The notes beneath the pieces were generated by a model. The model saw nothing but the letters and a program-made list of their open reading frames with translations. It was not told where the DNA came from and made no database searches. The position numbers and the translations under genes were made by a program. Shown here piece by piece: positions 49,122-58,498 of a DNA stretch of 64,000 bases. Location of the stretch: positions 124,001 to 188,000 of the forward strand of contig JAFRKK010000010.1 in the NCBI GenBank assembly GCA_017431745.1, written 5' to 3'. Positions within the stretch are counted from its first letter, which is position 1, and the number at the start of each line of letters is the position of its first letter. Source of the DNA: Candidatus Saccharimonadota bacterium (lineage in GTDB: Bacteria; Patescibacteriota; Saccharimonadia; Saccharimonadales; Saccharimonadaceae).

Positions 49122-49511
49122 TTATCTGAAAATTTCAACTATATTTTTCTGCTTATCTATTAAGAGTAGTCGTTTGATTTGTTTATTTTTCTTGATTTCA
49201 GCGGAAAGGTGACTTTTTATCTTTGAAATGTGGATTTTCGAGAATCGTGCGTCAATGATGATATATTGAGATTGCTTGATAGCTCGGCTTATAGTATGTT
49301 GCAGATTACGCTTTCCGCTGCCCGTAGGTGCTTTTAACTCCCATTCAATACGATTAATCAATAAATCGGGAGTTCTGCAATTATTTCTCGGAATGAATAT
49401 TACATCTGCCTTAAAATAATCTAACAGAATATATGCGGCTGACATCTCTTTTTTTTCTGGTTTTGGAAAAACATCTCTTGGAATGATAACTGAATAATTT
49501 GGTTTTTGCAT
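49122..49511 (-). CDS. CdiA C-terminal tRNase-like PD-(D/E)XK protein
   Basis: The 129-residue product has a core RTPDLLINRIEWELKAPTG followed by AIKQSQYIIIDARFSK. This matches the layout of the tRNA-nuclease toxin domain found at the C-terminus of some CdiA proteins (PD-x(n)-ExK with QS..IIID), the catalytic residues being D, E and K. It stands alone, without a CdiA delivery part or signal peptide. It could be a toxin-antitoxin component, a captured toxin domain or a housekeeping nuclease. No immunity gene is recognised next to it. Confidence 0.55.
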   Translation of the reverse strand: MQKPNYSVIIPRDVFPKPEKKEMSAAYILLDYFKADVIFIPRNNCRTPDLLINRIEWELKAPTGSGKRNLQHTISRAIKQSQYIIIDARFSKIHISKIKSHLSAEIKKNKQIKRLLLIDKQKNIVEIFR

Positions 49512-49742
49512 AAAACAATTATAATTCCTTTGGTTTGGAAAGAAAAATGTCTATGTTTTTCCATTTTGGTTTTGGTAGATGAGCTTTAAATATGTGGTCA
49601 TATGTTGGTTTGAAAATTCAAGATTCCTATCTTTAAATTCATAACCAACCTTTCCTCAATTCTTATCTGTTATTATATCACAAATTATGATATAATTGAC
49701 TGGAAGTGGGAGCAGATTAACGACTTTAAGGAGGTATTTTAG

Positions 49743-50396
49743 ATGAATAATCAGGAGATTGCGCATAGCAGCTACGAAAAGTTGGTTTCTCGTTTGCCAG
49801 ATTATTTTGCTAGTCAACATGGAATTGAATATGTTTTGGATCCTAAGAAGATTCATGAATGGGAGCATACAACTGGTGAGACTATTGGTGTAATTCATGA
49901 GAGCAAATATGAGATTATGGTAGTTGATTTGATAAACAAAAATGGCGAATTAAAATCTCATGGTCGTATCATTTTACCGAATAACGGAGTAATTATTATT
50001 CCTAAGGTTGGCGACAAGTTTGTTCTTGAAGATCAATATCGTTATCCAATATGCCAAAGTTTTTTGGCTTTTCCACGTGGTCATTGTGAGCCAAATTCCG
50101 CTCCTCGAGATGATGCTATCAGGGAAGTAAAGGAAGAACTCGGTGGTGCCGATATACACAATCTGCGCTATATTGGTAAAACTTATCCTGAAACCCATTC
50201 AAACGCTTGGTTTTGTAGCGTATGGCTTGGAGAAGTTGATGAAAAGTCTCTTAAATTGCAAAAAGGGTTTGAAGGCATTGATAATTTAGTATTGCTCAGC
50301 GAATCCCAAATTAATGAAAAAATTGCAAAAGGAGAGATTAGCTGCGGTTATACCTTAGCGGCATGGGCATTATACTGCAATGCTCGATTAGATTAA
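49743..50396 (+). CDS. Nudix hydrolase
   Basis: The 217-residue product has a Nudix box at about 117-139: GHCEPNSAPRDDAIREVKEE plus LGG. The REVKEE core (metal-binding Glu) is intact, while the first Glu of the GX5E part is Ser and the last hydrophobic position is Gly. N-terminal beta strands fit ADP-ribose pyrophosphatase-type members. The substrate is unknown. The start has AAGGAGG upstream. Its place in the accessory slot suggests acquisition. Confidence 0.75.
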   Translation: MNNQEIAHSSYEKLVSRLPDYFASQHGIEYVLDPKKIHEWEHTTGETIGVIHESKYEIMVVDLINKNGELKSHGRIILPNNGVIIIPKVGDKFVLEDQYRYPICQSFLAFPRGHCEPNSAPRDDAIREVKEELGGADIHNLRYIGKTYPETHSNAWFCSVWLGEVDEKSLKLQKGFEGIDNLVLLSESQINEKIAKGEISCGYTLAAWALYCNARLD

Positions 50397-50589
50397 TCTA
50401 ACATCAAAGTCCCACATTATATGTGGGACTAACTTTTTCCATTTTGGTTTCGATAAGAGGATTTTGATTGTAAATGGGATAAAAGAAACAGGTTGGTTTA
50501 GAAATACAGGATTCCGATCTTTAAATTCATATCTGTTATTATATCATAATTGAGGTGATTTATGTGAGGAAATATGATAAACTTGAAAT

Positions 50590-51456
50590 GTGAATAGACG
50601 ACGAAACTATGTTTGGTTCGTGGGGGGGATGGTTTTGACGGTGGGGCTAGTCGCGGCATTAGCTTGGGGGTTGATGAATCGGGAATGGATTGTGGATTAT
50701 GTGCGGGGAGTGTCGTATCAACCGACTAGCGAAATGAGTGCGATTCGGGATAAATTGAAATTGACGGAGAGAGGTGAGTTTTTGTTTAATGCGACGCAGC
50801 CGGTGCTAAATGGACGAGAAACGTTTAATAATGTATGTCGAACGGCGACGGATACAGAAGTAGCAGTGCTAGGATGTTATACGGGTGGGAATATTTATAT
50901 TTATAATATAGTGTCGGATGAGCTAAAAGGGATTCGGGAGCTCACGACGGCGCATGAGCTACTACATGCGGTGTGGGCGCGGATGAGTGATGACGAACGA
51001 GTGGCGTTAACTGAGCCGTTGACGAGGGCTTTTGAGGCAAATCAGGATTTGCTAGGAAAAGAGTTGGACACTTATGATATTAAGGAAAAACAAGAAGAAT
51101 TATACGTGAGAGTGGGGACGGAAGTGGCGAATTTGCCTGATATACTTGAAAAACATTATGGGGAAGTTTTTTCGGATCAAGATTTAGTTGTAGATTTTTA
51201 TAATTCATATATTAAGACGTTTCGGGAAATTGAAACTGAGATGGATAATTTGAAGGCGGAGATGGATACACTTAGTGTAGAGATTGATAGTTTGAAGGTG
51301 GAGTTTGAGCGAGCGCCAACATGGGCTTTGTATTATAGGATTAACGCGCTGGTGGATGAATATAATGCACGGGTGGAAAAATACAATGCGGATATTGAGC
51401 GGTACGAGAGTTTGAACCAAACGGTGAATTCGAGTGTAAAAGTGGAGGGAGTGTGA
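50590..51456 (+). CDS. Secreted or membrane-anchored HExxH protein with coiled coil
   Basis: The 288-residue product starts at GTG and has a membrane helix or signal anchor (about 8-28). Its outer domain contains TTAHELLHAVWARM, an HExxH zinc-peptidase-like motif, and the last 90 residues are helical and likely coiled coil (EIETEMDNLKAEMDTLSVEI). No third ligand is certain and no family is known to me, so protease activity is an inference. It overlaps the next gene by 4 bp. Confidence 0.55.
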   Translation: MNRRRNYVWFVGGMVLTVGLVAALAWGLMNREWIVDYVRGVSYQPTSEMSAIRDKLKLTERGEFLFNATQPVLNGRETFNNVCRTATDTEVAVLGCYTGGNIYIYNIVSDELKGIRELTTAHELLHAVWARMSDDERVALTEPLTRAFEANQDLLGKELDTYDIKEKQEELYVRVGTEVANLPDILEKHYGEVFSDQDLVVDFYNSYIKTFREIETEMDNLKAEMDTLSVEIDSLKVEFERAPTWALYYRINALVDEYNARVEKYNADIERYESLNQTVNSSVKVEGV

Positions 51457-52181
51457 TGAGATTAAAAAAGCGGCGACTTTTTGCGGTACTATTTGCTTTT
51501 GGCGTTGTGGTAGTGTGGCTCATTGTAAATCCGGCGAGCTATGAAGAAGAATACACTCAGGCGGTGAATGACGGGGCGGACTGGGCGGCGGTGGCAGTGA
51601 CGGAGCCGGACGAGAACGTGCCGCTGGCTACGGAAATTTTAGATAAGCTGGAGGTGAAGGGGCGAGCGCCGAAAACGGATTATTCGAGGGAACAATTTTA
51701 CTCGGGATGGCCAAATGTGGATGGGTGTTCGCTTCGACAAAGAATAATTCGGCGGGAGTTTGGCTCGAGTGCGGTGCTTGAAGAGTGTAATGTGGTGGCA
51801 GGTGAATTTGATGAACCGTATACTGGAGAGCATTTGAAGTTTAGTGAGCGGAAGCAGATATCTGATGGGATACAGATTGATCATGTGGTGGCGCTTTCGG
51901 ATGCGTGGCAGAAGGGGGCACAGAATTTGTCTGTGGATGAGAGGTATGCCGTGGCGACGGATCCGCTGAATTTGTTGGCGGTAGACGCGGCGGCGAATAA
52001 GAAAAAATCGGATGGTGATGCGGCGACGTGGTTGCCGCCAAATAAAAAATTTCGCTGTCAATATGTGGCGCGGCAAGTGTCAGTAAAATATAAATATAGG
52101 CTATGGGTGACGGAAGCGGAGAAAAATGCGATTGCTAAAATTTTGGAGAATTGTCCGAAAGAACCGGCGGTGGGGGTATAA
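51453..52181 (+). CDS. Secreted HNH nuclease (DUF1524-like)
   Basis: The 242-residue product has an N-terminal membrane helix/signal (about 8-26) and an HNH-type domain: DGIQIDHVVALSDAWQKGAQ (DHVV) and TDPLNLLAVDAAANKKKSDG (Asn and Lys positions), followed by ATWLPPNK, as in DUF1524 secreted nucleases. It probably cleaves extracellular DNA; organisms of this group cannot make nucleotides fully and scavenge them, so nutrient supply is a likely role. It forms an operon with the HExxH protein. Confidence 0.8.
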   Translation: MMRLKKRRLFAVLFAFGVVVVWLIVNPASYEEEYTQAVNDGADWAAVAVTEPDENVPLATEILDKLEVKGRAPKTDYSREQFYSGWPNVDGCSLRQRIIRREFGSSAVLEECNVVAGEFDEPYTGEHLKFSERKQISDGIQIDHVVALSDAWQKGAQNLSVDERYAVATDPLNLLAVDAAANKKKSDGDAATWLPPNKKFRCQYVARQVSVKYKYRLWVTEAEKNAIAKILENCPKEPAVGV

Positions 52182-52225
52182 AAATTGCAGAAATGACAAA
52201 AAGTATGGTATAATTGGTTTATTGT

Positions 52226-52302
52226 GCGAGCGTAGCTCAGTTGTTTAGAGCGCTTCCTTGCCAAGGAAGAGGTCGAGAGTTAGAGTCTCTTCGCTCGCAC
52301 CA
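52226..52302 (+). tRNA. tRNA-Gly (GCC)
   Basis: The acceptor GCGAGCG/CGCTCGC, anticodon loop TTGCCAA (GCC), T arm with GAGTTAGAGTCTC, discriminator A and encoded CCA. TATAAT lies about 17 bp upstream. The T loop reads TTAGAGT rather than TTCGANT, a small deviation. Confidence 0.93.
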
Positions 52303-52329
52303 TTTTTGTGCTATAATCATAAGTACAAT

Positions 52330-53253
52330 ATGAACTGGATTATCTTTGTTATTATTGCTGTAATTGCTGATTCGCTTCGGATTTTTATTGATAATTATGT
52401 GTCAGACGTGTATTTTAAAGGACGACATGCGGTGGCGCAAAAGCTATTTGACGGATTGATGTTTGTAATCTTTGGGTTTATTATGCTAATTGCTACCGGC
52501 TTTAATCCGGGGGAGATGGGGATTGTTAGTGCTCTATTGATTGTATTGGCTGGGGTGCTACATAGTATGGCGGGGATACCGTATTATCGGGCATTGGAAT
52601 TGGATGATTCAACCAATATTGGAATTTTTACGCAGCTGGCGCCGGTTTTTTATTTAATTTTGGGTTGGTTTTTCTTGGACCAATCTTTTTCGCCGATGCA
52701 GCTGGTGGCGTTTGCCGTGATTATTTTAGCACCGATTTTGATTGTGATGACTTCCAGGAAGCGAAGCCGAAGTATTAAAATAAAAGCAGTGTTTTTTGCG
52801 TTTTTGTATGTGCTAGTTAGTGTGATTGGGAATTTGATATTTGTAAAAGTTAACACTGAGAGTATGAATTTTGTGTTTGCGATTGGAATTGTTTTGATAG
52901 GTAAAGGTTTTTCAGACATGATGATTGTGGCAAGCCAGCCAAAGCTTAGGAAAAGGTTTTTTGACGTGAACCGAAGAAGTAAACGACGGCTTTTGGTGCC
53001 GTTGGTGATGAGTAGTATTACGACGACTGTACAACAATTTACCTATCGAGCTGGGTTGATTTTGGCTCCGGCGGTGGCGATTGCGTCGGTATCTTCTGAT
53101 TCGGCTGAGCCAATTGTGATATTCTTTATGGGGCTACTTTTGACTTTGCTTTGGCCAAAGTTTGGACGAGAAAAATTGCAACGCAAAACAATCATGGTGC
53201 ATTTAGTTGCGACGATAATGGTAGTTATAGGCGTGGTCTTACTGCAAATGTGA
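52330..53253 (+). CDS. EamA/DMT-family transporter
   Basis: The 307-residue product has about ten membrane helices in two halves, the EamA layout: NWIIFVIIAVIADSLRIFID, LMFVIFGFIMLIATGF, IPYYRALELDDSTNIGIFTQ (the conserved helix 4 region), and a C-terminal half with ILAPAVAIASVSSDSAEPIV. Members export or import metabolites such as amino acids or sugars; the substrate here is unknown. The ATG at 52330 lies 13 nt after TATAAT; the longer frame into tRNA-Gly is rejected. Confidence 0.8.
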   Translation: MNWIIFVIIAVIADSLRIFIDNYVSDVYFKGRHAVAQKLFDGLMFVIFGFIMLIATGFNPGEMGIVSALLIVLAGVLHSMAGIPYYRALELDDSTNIGIFTQLAPVFYLILGWFFLDQSFSPMQLVAFAVIILAPILIVMTSRKRSRSIKIKAVFFAFLYVLVSVIGNLIFVKVNTESMNFVFAIGIVLIGKGFSDMMIVASQPKLRKRFFDVNRRSKRRLLVPLVMSSITTTVQQFTYRAGLILAPAVAIASVSSDSAEPIVIFFMGLLLTLLWPKFGREKLQRKTIMVHLVATIMVVIGVVLLQM

Positions 53254-53271
53254 TATAATATATTTGTATAT

Positions 53272-53345
53272 GGTGCTTTGGCGGAGTGGTTACGCAGCGG
53301 TCTGCAAAACCGTTTACACCGGTTCAATTCCGGTAGGCACCTCCA
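53272..53345 (+). tRNA. tRNA-Cys (GCA)
   Basis: The acceptor GGTGCTT/AGGCACC, anticodon loop CTGCAAA (GCA), T arm CCGGTTCAATTCCGG, discriminator T73 (the tRNA-Cys identity base) and encoded CCA. Confidence 0.97.
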
Positions 53346-53370
53346 TATAAACTTTAAAAGGAGATAATAT

Positions 53371-53949
53371 ATGTCAACAGGTGGTATTATAGCGATTGTG
53401 GTTGTCGTTGTGGTCGTGCTTTTGATTGCGATGGTGATTGGCGCTTATAATGGTTTGGTCAAACTGAACGAACGTGTGAACGAGGCTTGGAGTGACATTA
53501 CGGTACAACTTAAATATCGGGCAGATTTGATTCCGAATTTAGTGGAAACTGTAAAAGGTTACGCTAAGCACGAAAAAGATACTTTTAAAATGGTGACCGA
53601 GGCGCGTACTGCTTCGATGGGCGCGAAAACTGTAAAACAGGCAGCGGAAGCGGAGAAAGAAATGCAGGGTGCTTTGGGGCGTTTGCTTGCGATTGCGGAG
53701 GCATATCCGGAACTTAAGGCTAATGAAAATTTCCAAACTTTACAGACCCAGCTTCAAGACACAGAAGACAAAATTCAAGCAGCGCGTAGGTTTTATAATG
53801 CTGGCGCGAAAGAGCTTAACACGAAAATTAAAACTTTCCCAACTAATTTAATCAACAATTTTGTTGGTCATTTTAAGACGCGTGATTACTTTGAAGTTGA
53901 TGATGCTGAGAAAGCTAAAATCAAGGATGCGCCAGAAGTAAAGTTCTAA
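53371..53949 (+). CDS. lemA: LemA family protein
   Basis: The 192-residue product has an N-terminal membrane helix (about 3-24) and the conserved LemA helical domain: GLVKLNERVNEAWSDITVQL, RADLIPNLVETVKGYAKHEK, YPELKANENFQTLQTQLQDTE, ARRFYNAGAKELNTKI. LemA proteins are often next to htpX, as here. The function is unclear; roles in envelope quality control are likely. The start has AAAGGAG upstream. Confidence 0.95.
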   Translation: MSTGGIIAIVVVVVVVLLIAMVIGAYNGLVKLNERVNEAWSDITVQLKYRADLIPNLVETVKGYAKHEKDTFKMVTEARTASMGAKTVKQAAEAEKEMQGALGRLLAIAEAYPELKANENFQTLQTQLQDTEDKIQAARRFYNAGAKELNTKIKTFPTNLINNFVGHFKTRDYFEVDDAEKAKIKDAPEVKF

Positions 53950-53950
53950 A

Positions 53951-54829
53951 ATGTATAAACAGATTGCGGAAAATAAGCGGCGAACTGCATATATCATCAT
54001 TGGTTTTGTAATGATGATAGGTATGATTGCCGCGATTTTCGCGTGGGCATATAATGATCCGTGGATTGCAGTATGGACGATTGTGGTGGCAATGGTGTAT
54101 GCGTTGATTCAATATTATGCGGCAGGGTCGTTGGCGATGGCGATGACGGGAGCAAAGGAAATTGAAAAAAAGGATAATCCGAGACTATATAATATAGTGG
54201 AGAATTTGTCGATTACGACGGGATTGCCGATGCCGAAAGTTTACATCATTGACGATAAGGCGCCAAACGCTTTTGCGACGGGGCGAGACCCACAGCACGC
54301 ATCAGTGGCGGCGACGACTGGATTACTCGACGTGATGAACGATAAAGAATTAAATGCAGTGATGGCGCATGAGATGTCGCATGTGAAGAATTACGATATT
54401 AGAGTGTCAATGATTGTGTTTGGATTAGTGTGCGTGATTGGACTAATTTCGGATTTGGCGTTTCGATTTATGTTTTATGGGTCGAGGCGGCGAGATAATG
54501 AAGGAAGCCCGGTGGGGTATGTGTTGATTTTGGTAGTGGCGATTTTGTCACCGATTGTGGCGGCGCTAGCACAAATGGCAGTTTCGAGACAGCGGGAATA
54601 TTTAGCGGATGCATCAGCAGTAAATATCACACGGTATCCGGAGGGGATGATTGACGCTTTGAAGAAATTGCAATCGCATAGTGCGCCAATGAAAAGCCAA
54701 AATATTGCGACGGAAGCGATGTATATTAATAATCCTTTGAGGAAGGGATTTTTCAATAATTTATTGTCTTCACACCCGCCAATCGAGAAACGAATTGAGA
54801 GGTTGGAACATGGTAAAAAAACGTTCTAA
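53951..54829 (+). CDS. htpX: Membrane zinc metalloprotease HtpX
   Basis: The 292-residue M48 protease clears damaged membrane proteins. It has two N-terminal membrane helices, KVYIIDDKAPNAFATGRD, the zinc motif AVMAHEMSHVKNYD (HExxH), two more helices and SRQREYLADASAVNIT with the third zinc ligand Glu. The C-terminus ends SSHPPIEKRIERLE. The length is standard. It overlaps the next gene by 20 bp. Confidence 0.97.
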   Translation: MYKQIAENKRRTAYIIIGFVMMIGMIAAIFAWAYNDPWIAVWTIVVAMVYALIQYYAAGSLAMAMTGAKEIEKKDNPRLYNIVENLSITTGLPMPKVYIIDDKAPNAFATGRDPQHASVAATTGLLDVMNDKELNAVMAHEMSHVKNYDIRVSMIVFGLVCVIGLISDLAFRFMFYGSRRRDNEGSPVGYVLILVVAILSPIVAALAQMAVSRQREYLADASAVNITRYPEGMIDALKKLQSHSAPMKSQNIATEAMYINNPLRKGFFNNLLSSHPPIEKRIERLEHGKKTF

Positions 54830-55610
54830 AAAGCGCGAATCGTTTCGGCGAATTTATCGGGAAGATTTGAAGCGGGATTTAAATGTGCCGGAAATGGGAG
54901 AACACATTGTAAAAAGTTTTCAGATGATTTTTAAAAACTGGAAACTTTTTTTGCCGCTTCTTTTGATGGCGATGGTGATTTTACTTTTGACGGTGGGGAC
55001 AACGGGTTTTTTGAAAGAGGCAGCCGGGGTGTTTATAGTTTTGGTGTTTTTGATATTGTGGCTCGTGACGATATGGTTTGCAAGGCAAATTATGGCGAAA
55101 CATAAAGTAAAGTTTCGGGACGGGCTTTATAATGCTATGACGCCTTTAATTTCGACTTTTGTGGTTTTTGCAGTGGCGATAGTGGAGTGTATACCGATAT
55201 TTTTGCTTGTAATTGCGTATTCGGCGGCGATAGAAACTGGGTTCTTGACTGCGCCGTTTTATGCGCTTTTGTTTTGGGTTTTTGCAGCGTTGATGGTGAC
55301 GATATCGTGTTATTTACTATCGTCTTCTTTGATTGCATTATTAGCGGTGACGGTGCCAGGGGTTTATCCTTTTAAGGCGCTGGTGATGGCTACAGAATTG
55401 ATGCGTGGGCGAAAGGTGCGGTTTGTGTTGAGGATTTTAGTTTTAGTATTGGTGCTTGGCGTTATTTTTACAGCGATTGTACTGCCGCTTTCGGCTTTGA
55501 AAGTTCCGCCTGAAGTGCTTTCGATTATTGTTGAGTTACTGGCTTGTTTTGGAATTATTTATATGGCCACATATTTATACATATATTATAGATATCTACT
55601 AAACCAATAA
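54810..55610 (+). CDS. Polytopic membrane protein, unknown family
   Basis: The 266-residue product has a basic N-terminus (1-45) and about six membrane helices, with a pattern similar to glycerophosphoryl-type DUF membrane proteins (LFLPLLLMAMVILLLTVG, VLRILVLVLVLGVIFTAI). No catalytic motif is visible. The ATG at 54810 lies within the htpX 3' end, so the two are coupled. A palindromic element begins at its stop codon and separates it from ligA. Confidence 0.65.
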   Translation: MVKKRSKKRESFRRIYREDLKRDLNVPEMGEHIVKSFQMIFKNWKLFLPLLLMAMVILLLTVGTTGFLKEAAGVFIVLVFLILWLVTIWFARQIMAKHKVKFRDGLYNAMTPLISTFVVFAVAIVECIPIFLLVIAYSAAIETGFLTAPFYALLFWVFAALMVTISCYLLSSSLIALLAVTVPGVYPFKALVMATELMRGRKVRFVLRILVLVLVLGVIFTAIVLPLSALKVPPEVLSIIVELLACFGIIYMATYLYIYYRYLLNQ

Positions 55611-55723
55611 AATACTCAAACAGTTATTTCGGACACGGGTCGCTCGCTCCCGTCGTCACGGGGCTCGCGCCCTAATTCTCGGTCGTGACCTCCGAAATGT
55701 CCTCAATTACTGTTTGAGTATTT
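55610..55723. repeat. Palindromic element, subfamily A, between genes before ligA
   Basis: The outer arms AAATACTCAAACAGT (55610-55624) and ACTGTTTGAGTATTT (55709-55723) are perfect for 15 bp. The core contains 27 bases (55635-55661) identical to the inverted polA copy and CTAATTCTCG...CTCCGAAATG shared with the ligA copy. It starts on the last base of the upstream stop and ends 3 bp before the ligA -10. Confidence 0.88.
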
Positions 55724-55725
55724 CA

Positions 55726-57813
<2,088 letters not shown>

Positions 57814-57823
57814 CAATCTATGC

Positions 57824-57829
57824 TATAAT
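57824..57829 (+). promoter_or_regulatory. -10 for the PEGA-like gene
   Basis: TGC-TATAAT (57821-57829) ends 10 nt before the ATG; no ribosome binding site is seen. Confidence 0.5.
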
Positions 57830-57838
57830 TAAATAGTA

Positions 57839-58498
57839 ATGTTTAACTTTATTCGGAATCATAAAGTTCTTAGTTTGCTATTGTTTTTGAATGTGGTGGC
57901 GGTGCTCGTGGTGGTTTTGGTGATAGTGATTCATAATACGAAAACGGCGACGGTAGATATTATGGTGGCGCCAATGGATGCGGTAGTGGAATTGAATGGC
58001 ACAAGATACGAAAATATGAGGTCACATAATGTGGTACCGGGTGAATATCATGTAAAGATTTCGATGGATGGGATGCAAACAAAGGAATATGATATTAATT
58101 TGGAAAGAGATGGTTTTGTGAGAATTTGGGAGTATTTACTTAGTGCGGATGGGAGTTTTGACTATTATTTGAGTCATCCGGAGGACGAGGCGGTGCTAGA
58201 AAATATCATTGATGAAGATGACAGGGCGGCTCAGAATTTTATAGCTGAGTATCAAAGAATAGCAAGGATTAATGAAATATTGCCACTGGAATATTATGAT
58301 AATGAAAACCCTGCGGATCCGATTGGTATTTTTATAGAACAATCTAAAGATGTTTGTAATAATAAAATAAATTGTTTGTCTGTTTATGGTGGCGAAAAGC
58401 ATCAGGATATAGTGTTTAAACTGATAAGTGATACTGGGTATTCGCCTGATGATTTTGAAGTAGTTTTTGTGCCGGAGTCAGAAGATGTTACGCAGTAG
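57839..58498 (+). CDS. Membrane-anchored protein with PEGA-like domain
   Basis: The 219-residue product has a membrane helix (about 11-34, LLLFLNVVAVLVVVLVIVI) and an outer beta domain (about 38-85: VDIMVAPMDAVVELNGTRYE, VVPGEYHVKISMDGMQTKE) that resembles the PEGA domain of surface proteins. The C-terminal half is acidic with two Cys (DVCNNKINCLS). It overlaps the large hydrolase gene by 14 bp and forms the first gene of a four-gene envelope operon. Confidence 0.65.
   Translation: MFNFIRNHKVLSLLLFLNVVAVLVVVLVIVIHNTKTATVDIMVAPMDAVVELNGTRYENMRSHNVVPGEYHVKISMDGMQTKEYDINLERDGFVRIWEYLLSADGSFDYYLSHPEDEAVLENIIDEDDRAAQNFIAEYQRIARINEILPLEYYDNENPADPIGIFIEQSKDVCNNKINCLSVYGGEKHQDIVFKLISDTGYSPDDFEVVFVPESEDVTQ

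Larger units (their letters stand above)
48620..50547. other. Accessory slot flanked and split by copies of the ychF 5' end
   Basis: GATTCCgATCTTTAAATTCAT, the reverse complement of the first ychF codons, occurs at 48600-48620, 49621-49642 and 50510-50530, each followed by ATCTGTTATtaTAT-type upstream DNA. The second and third copies share a longer unit with TTTTCCATTTTGGTTT. Between them lie three unrelated accessory genes. Confidence 0.65.

Noticed and set aside
48685-49511. Toxin-antitoxin operon of the Rossmann-like protein and the CdiA-type nuclease
   Set aside because: The genes are convergent and not co-transcribed, and neither shows an antitoxin-type DNA-binding motif.
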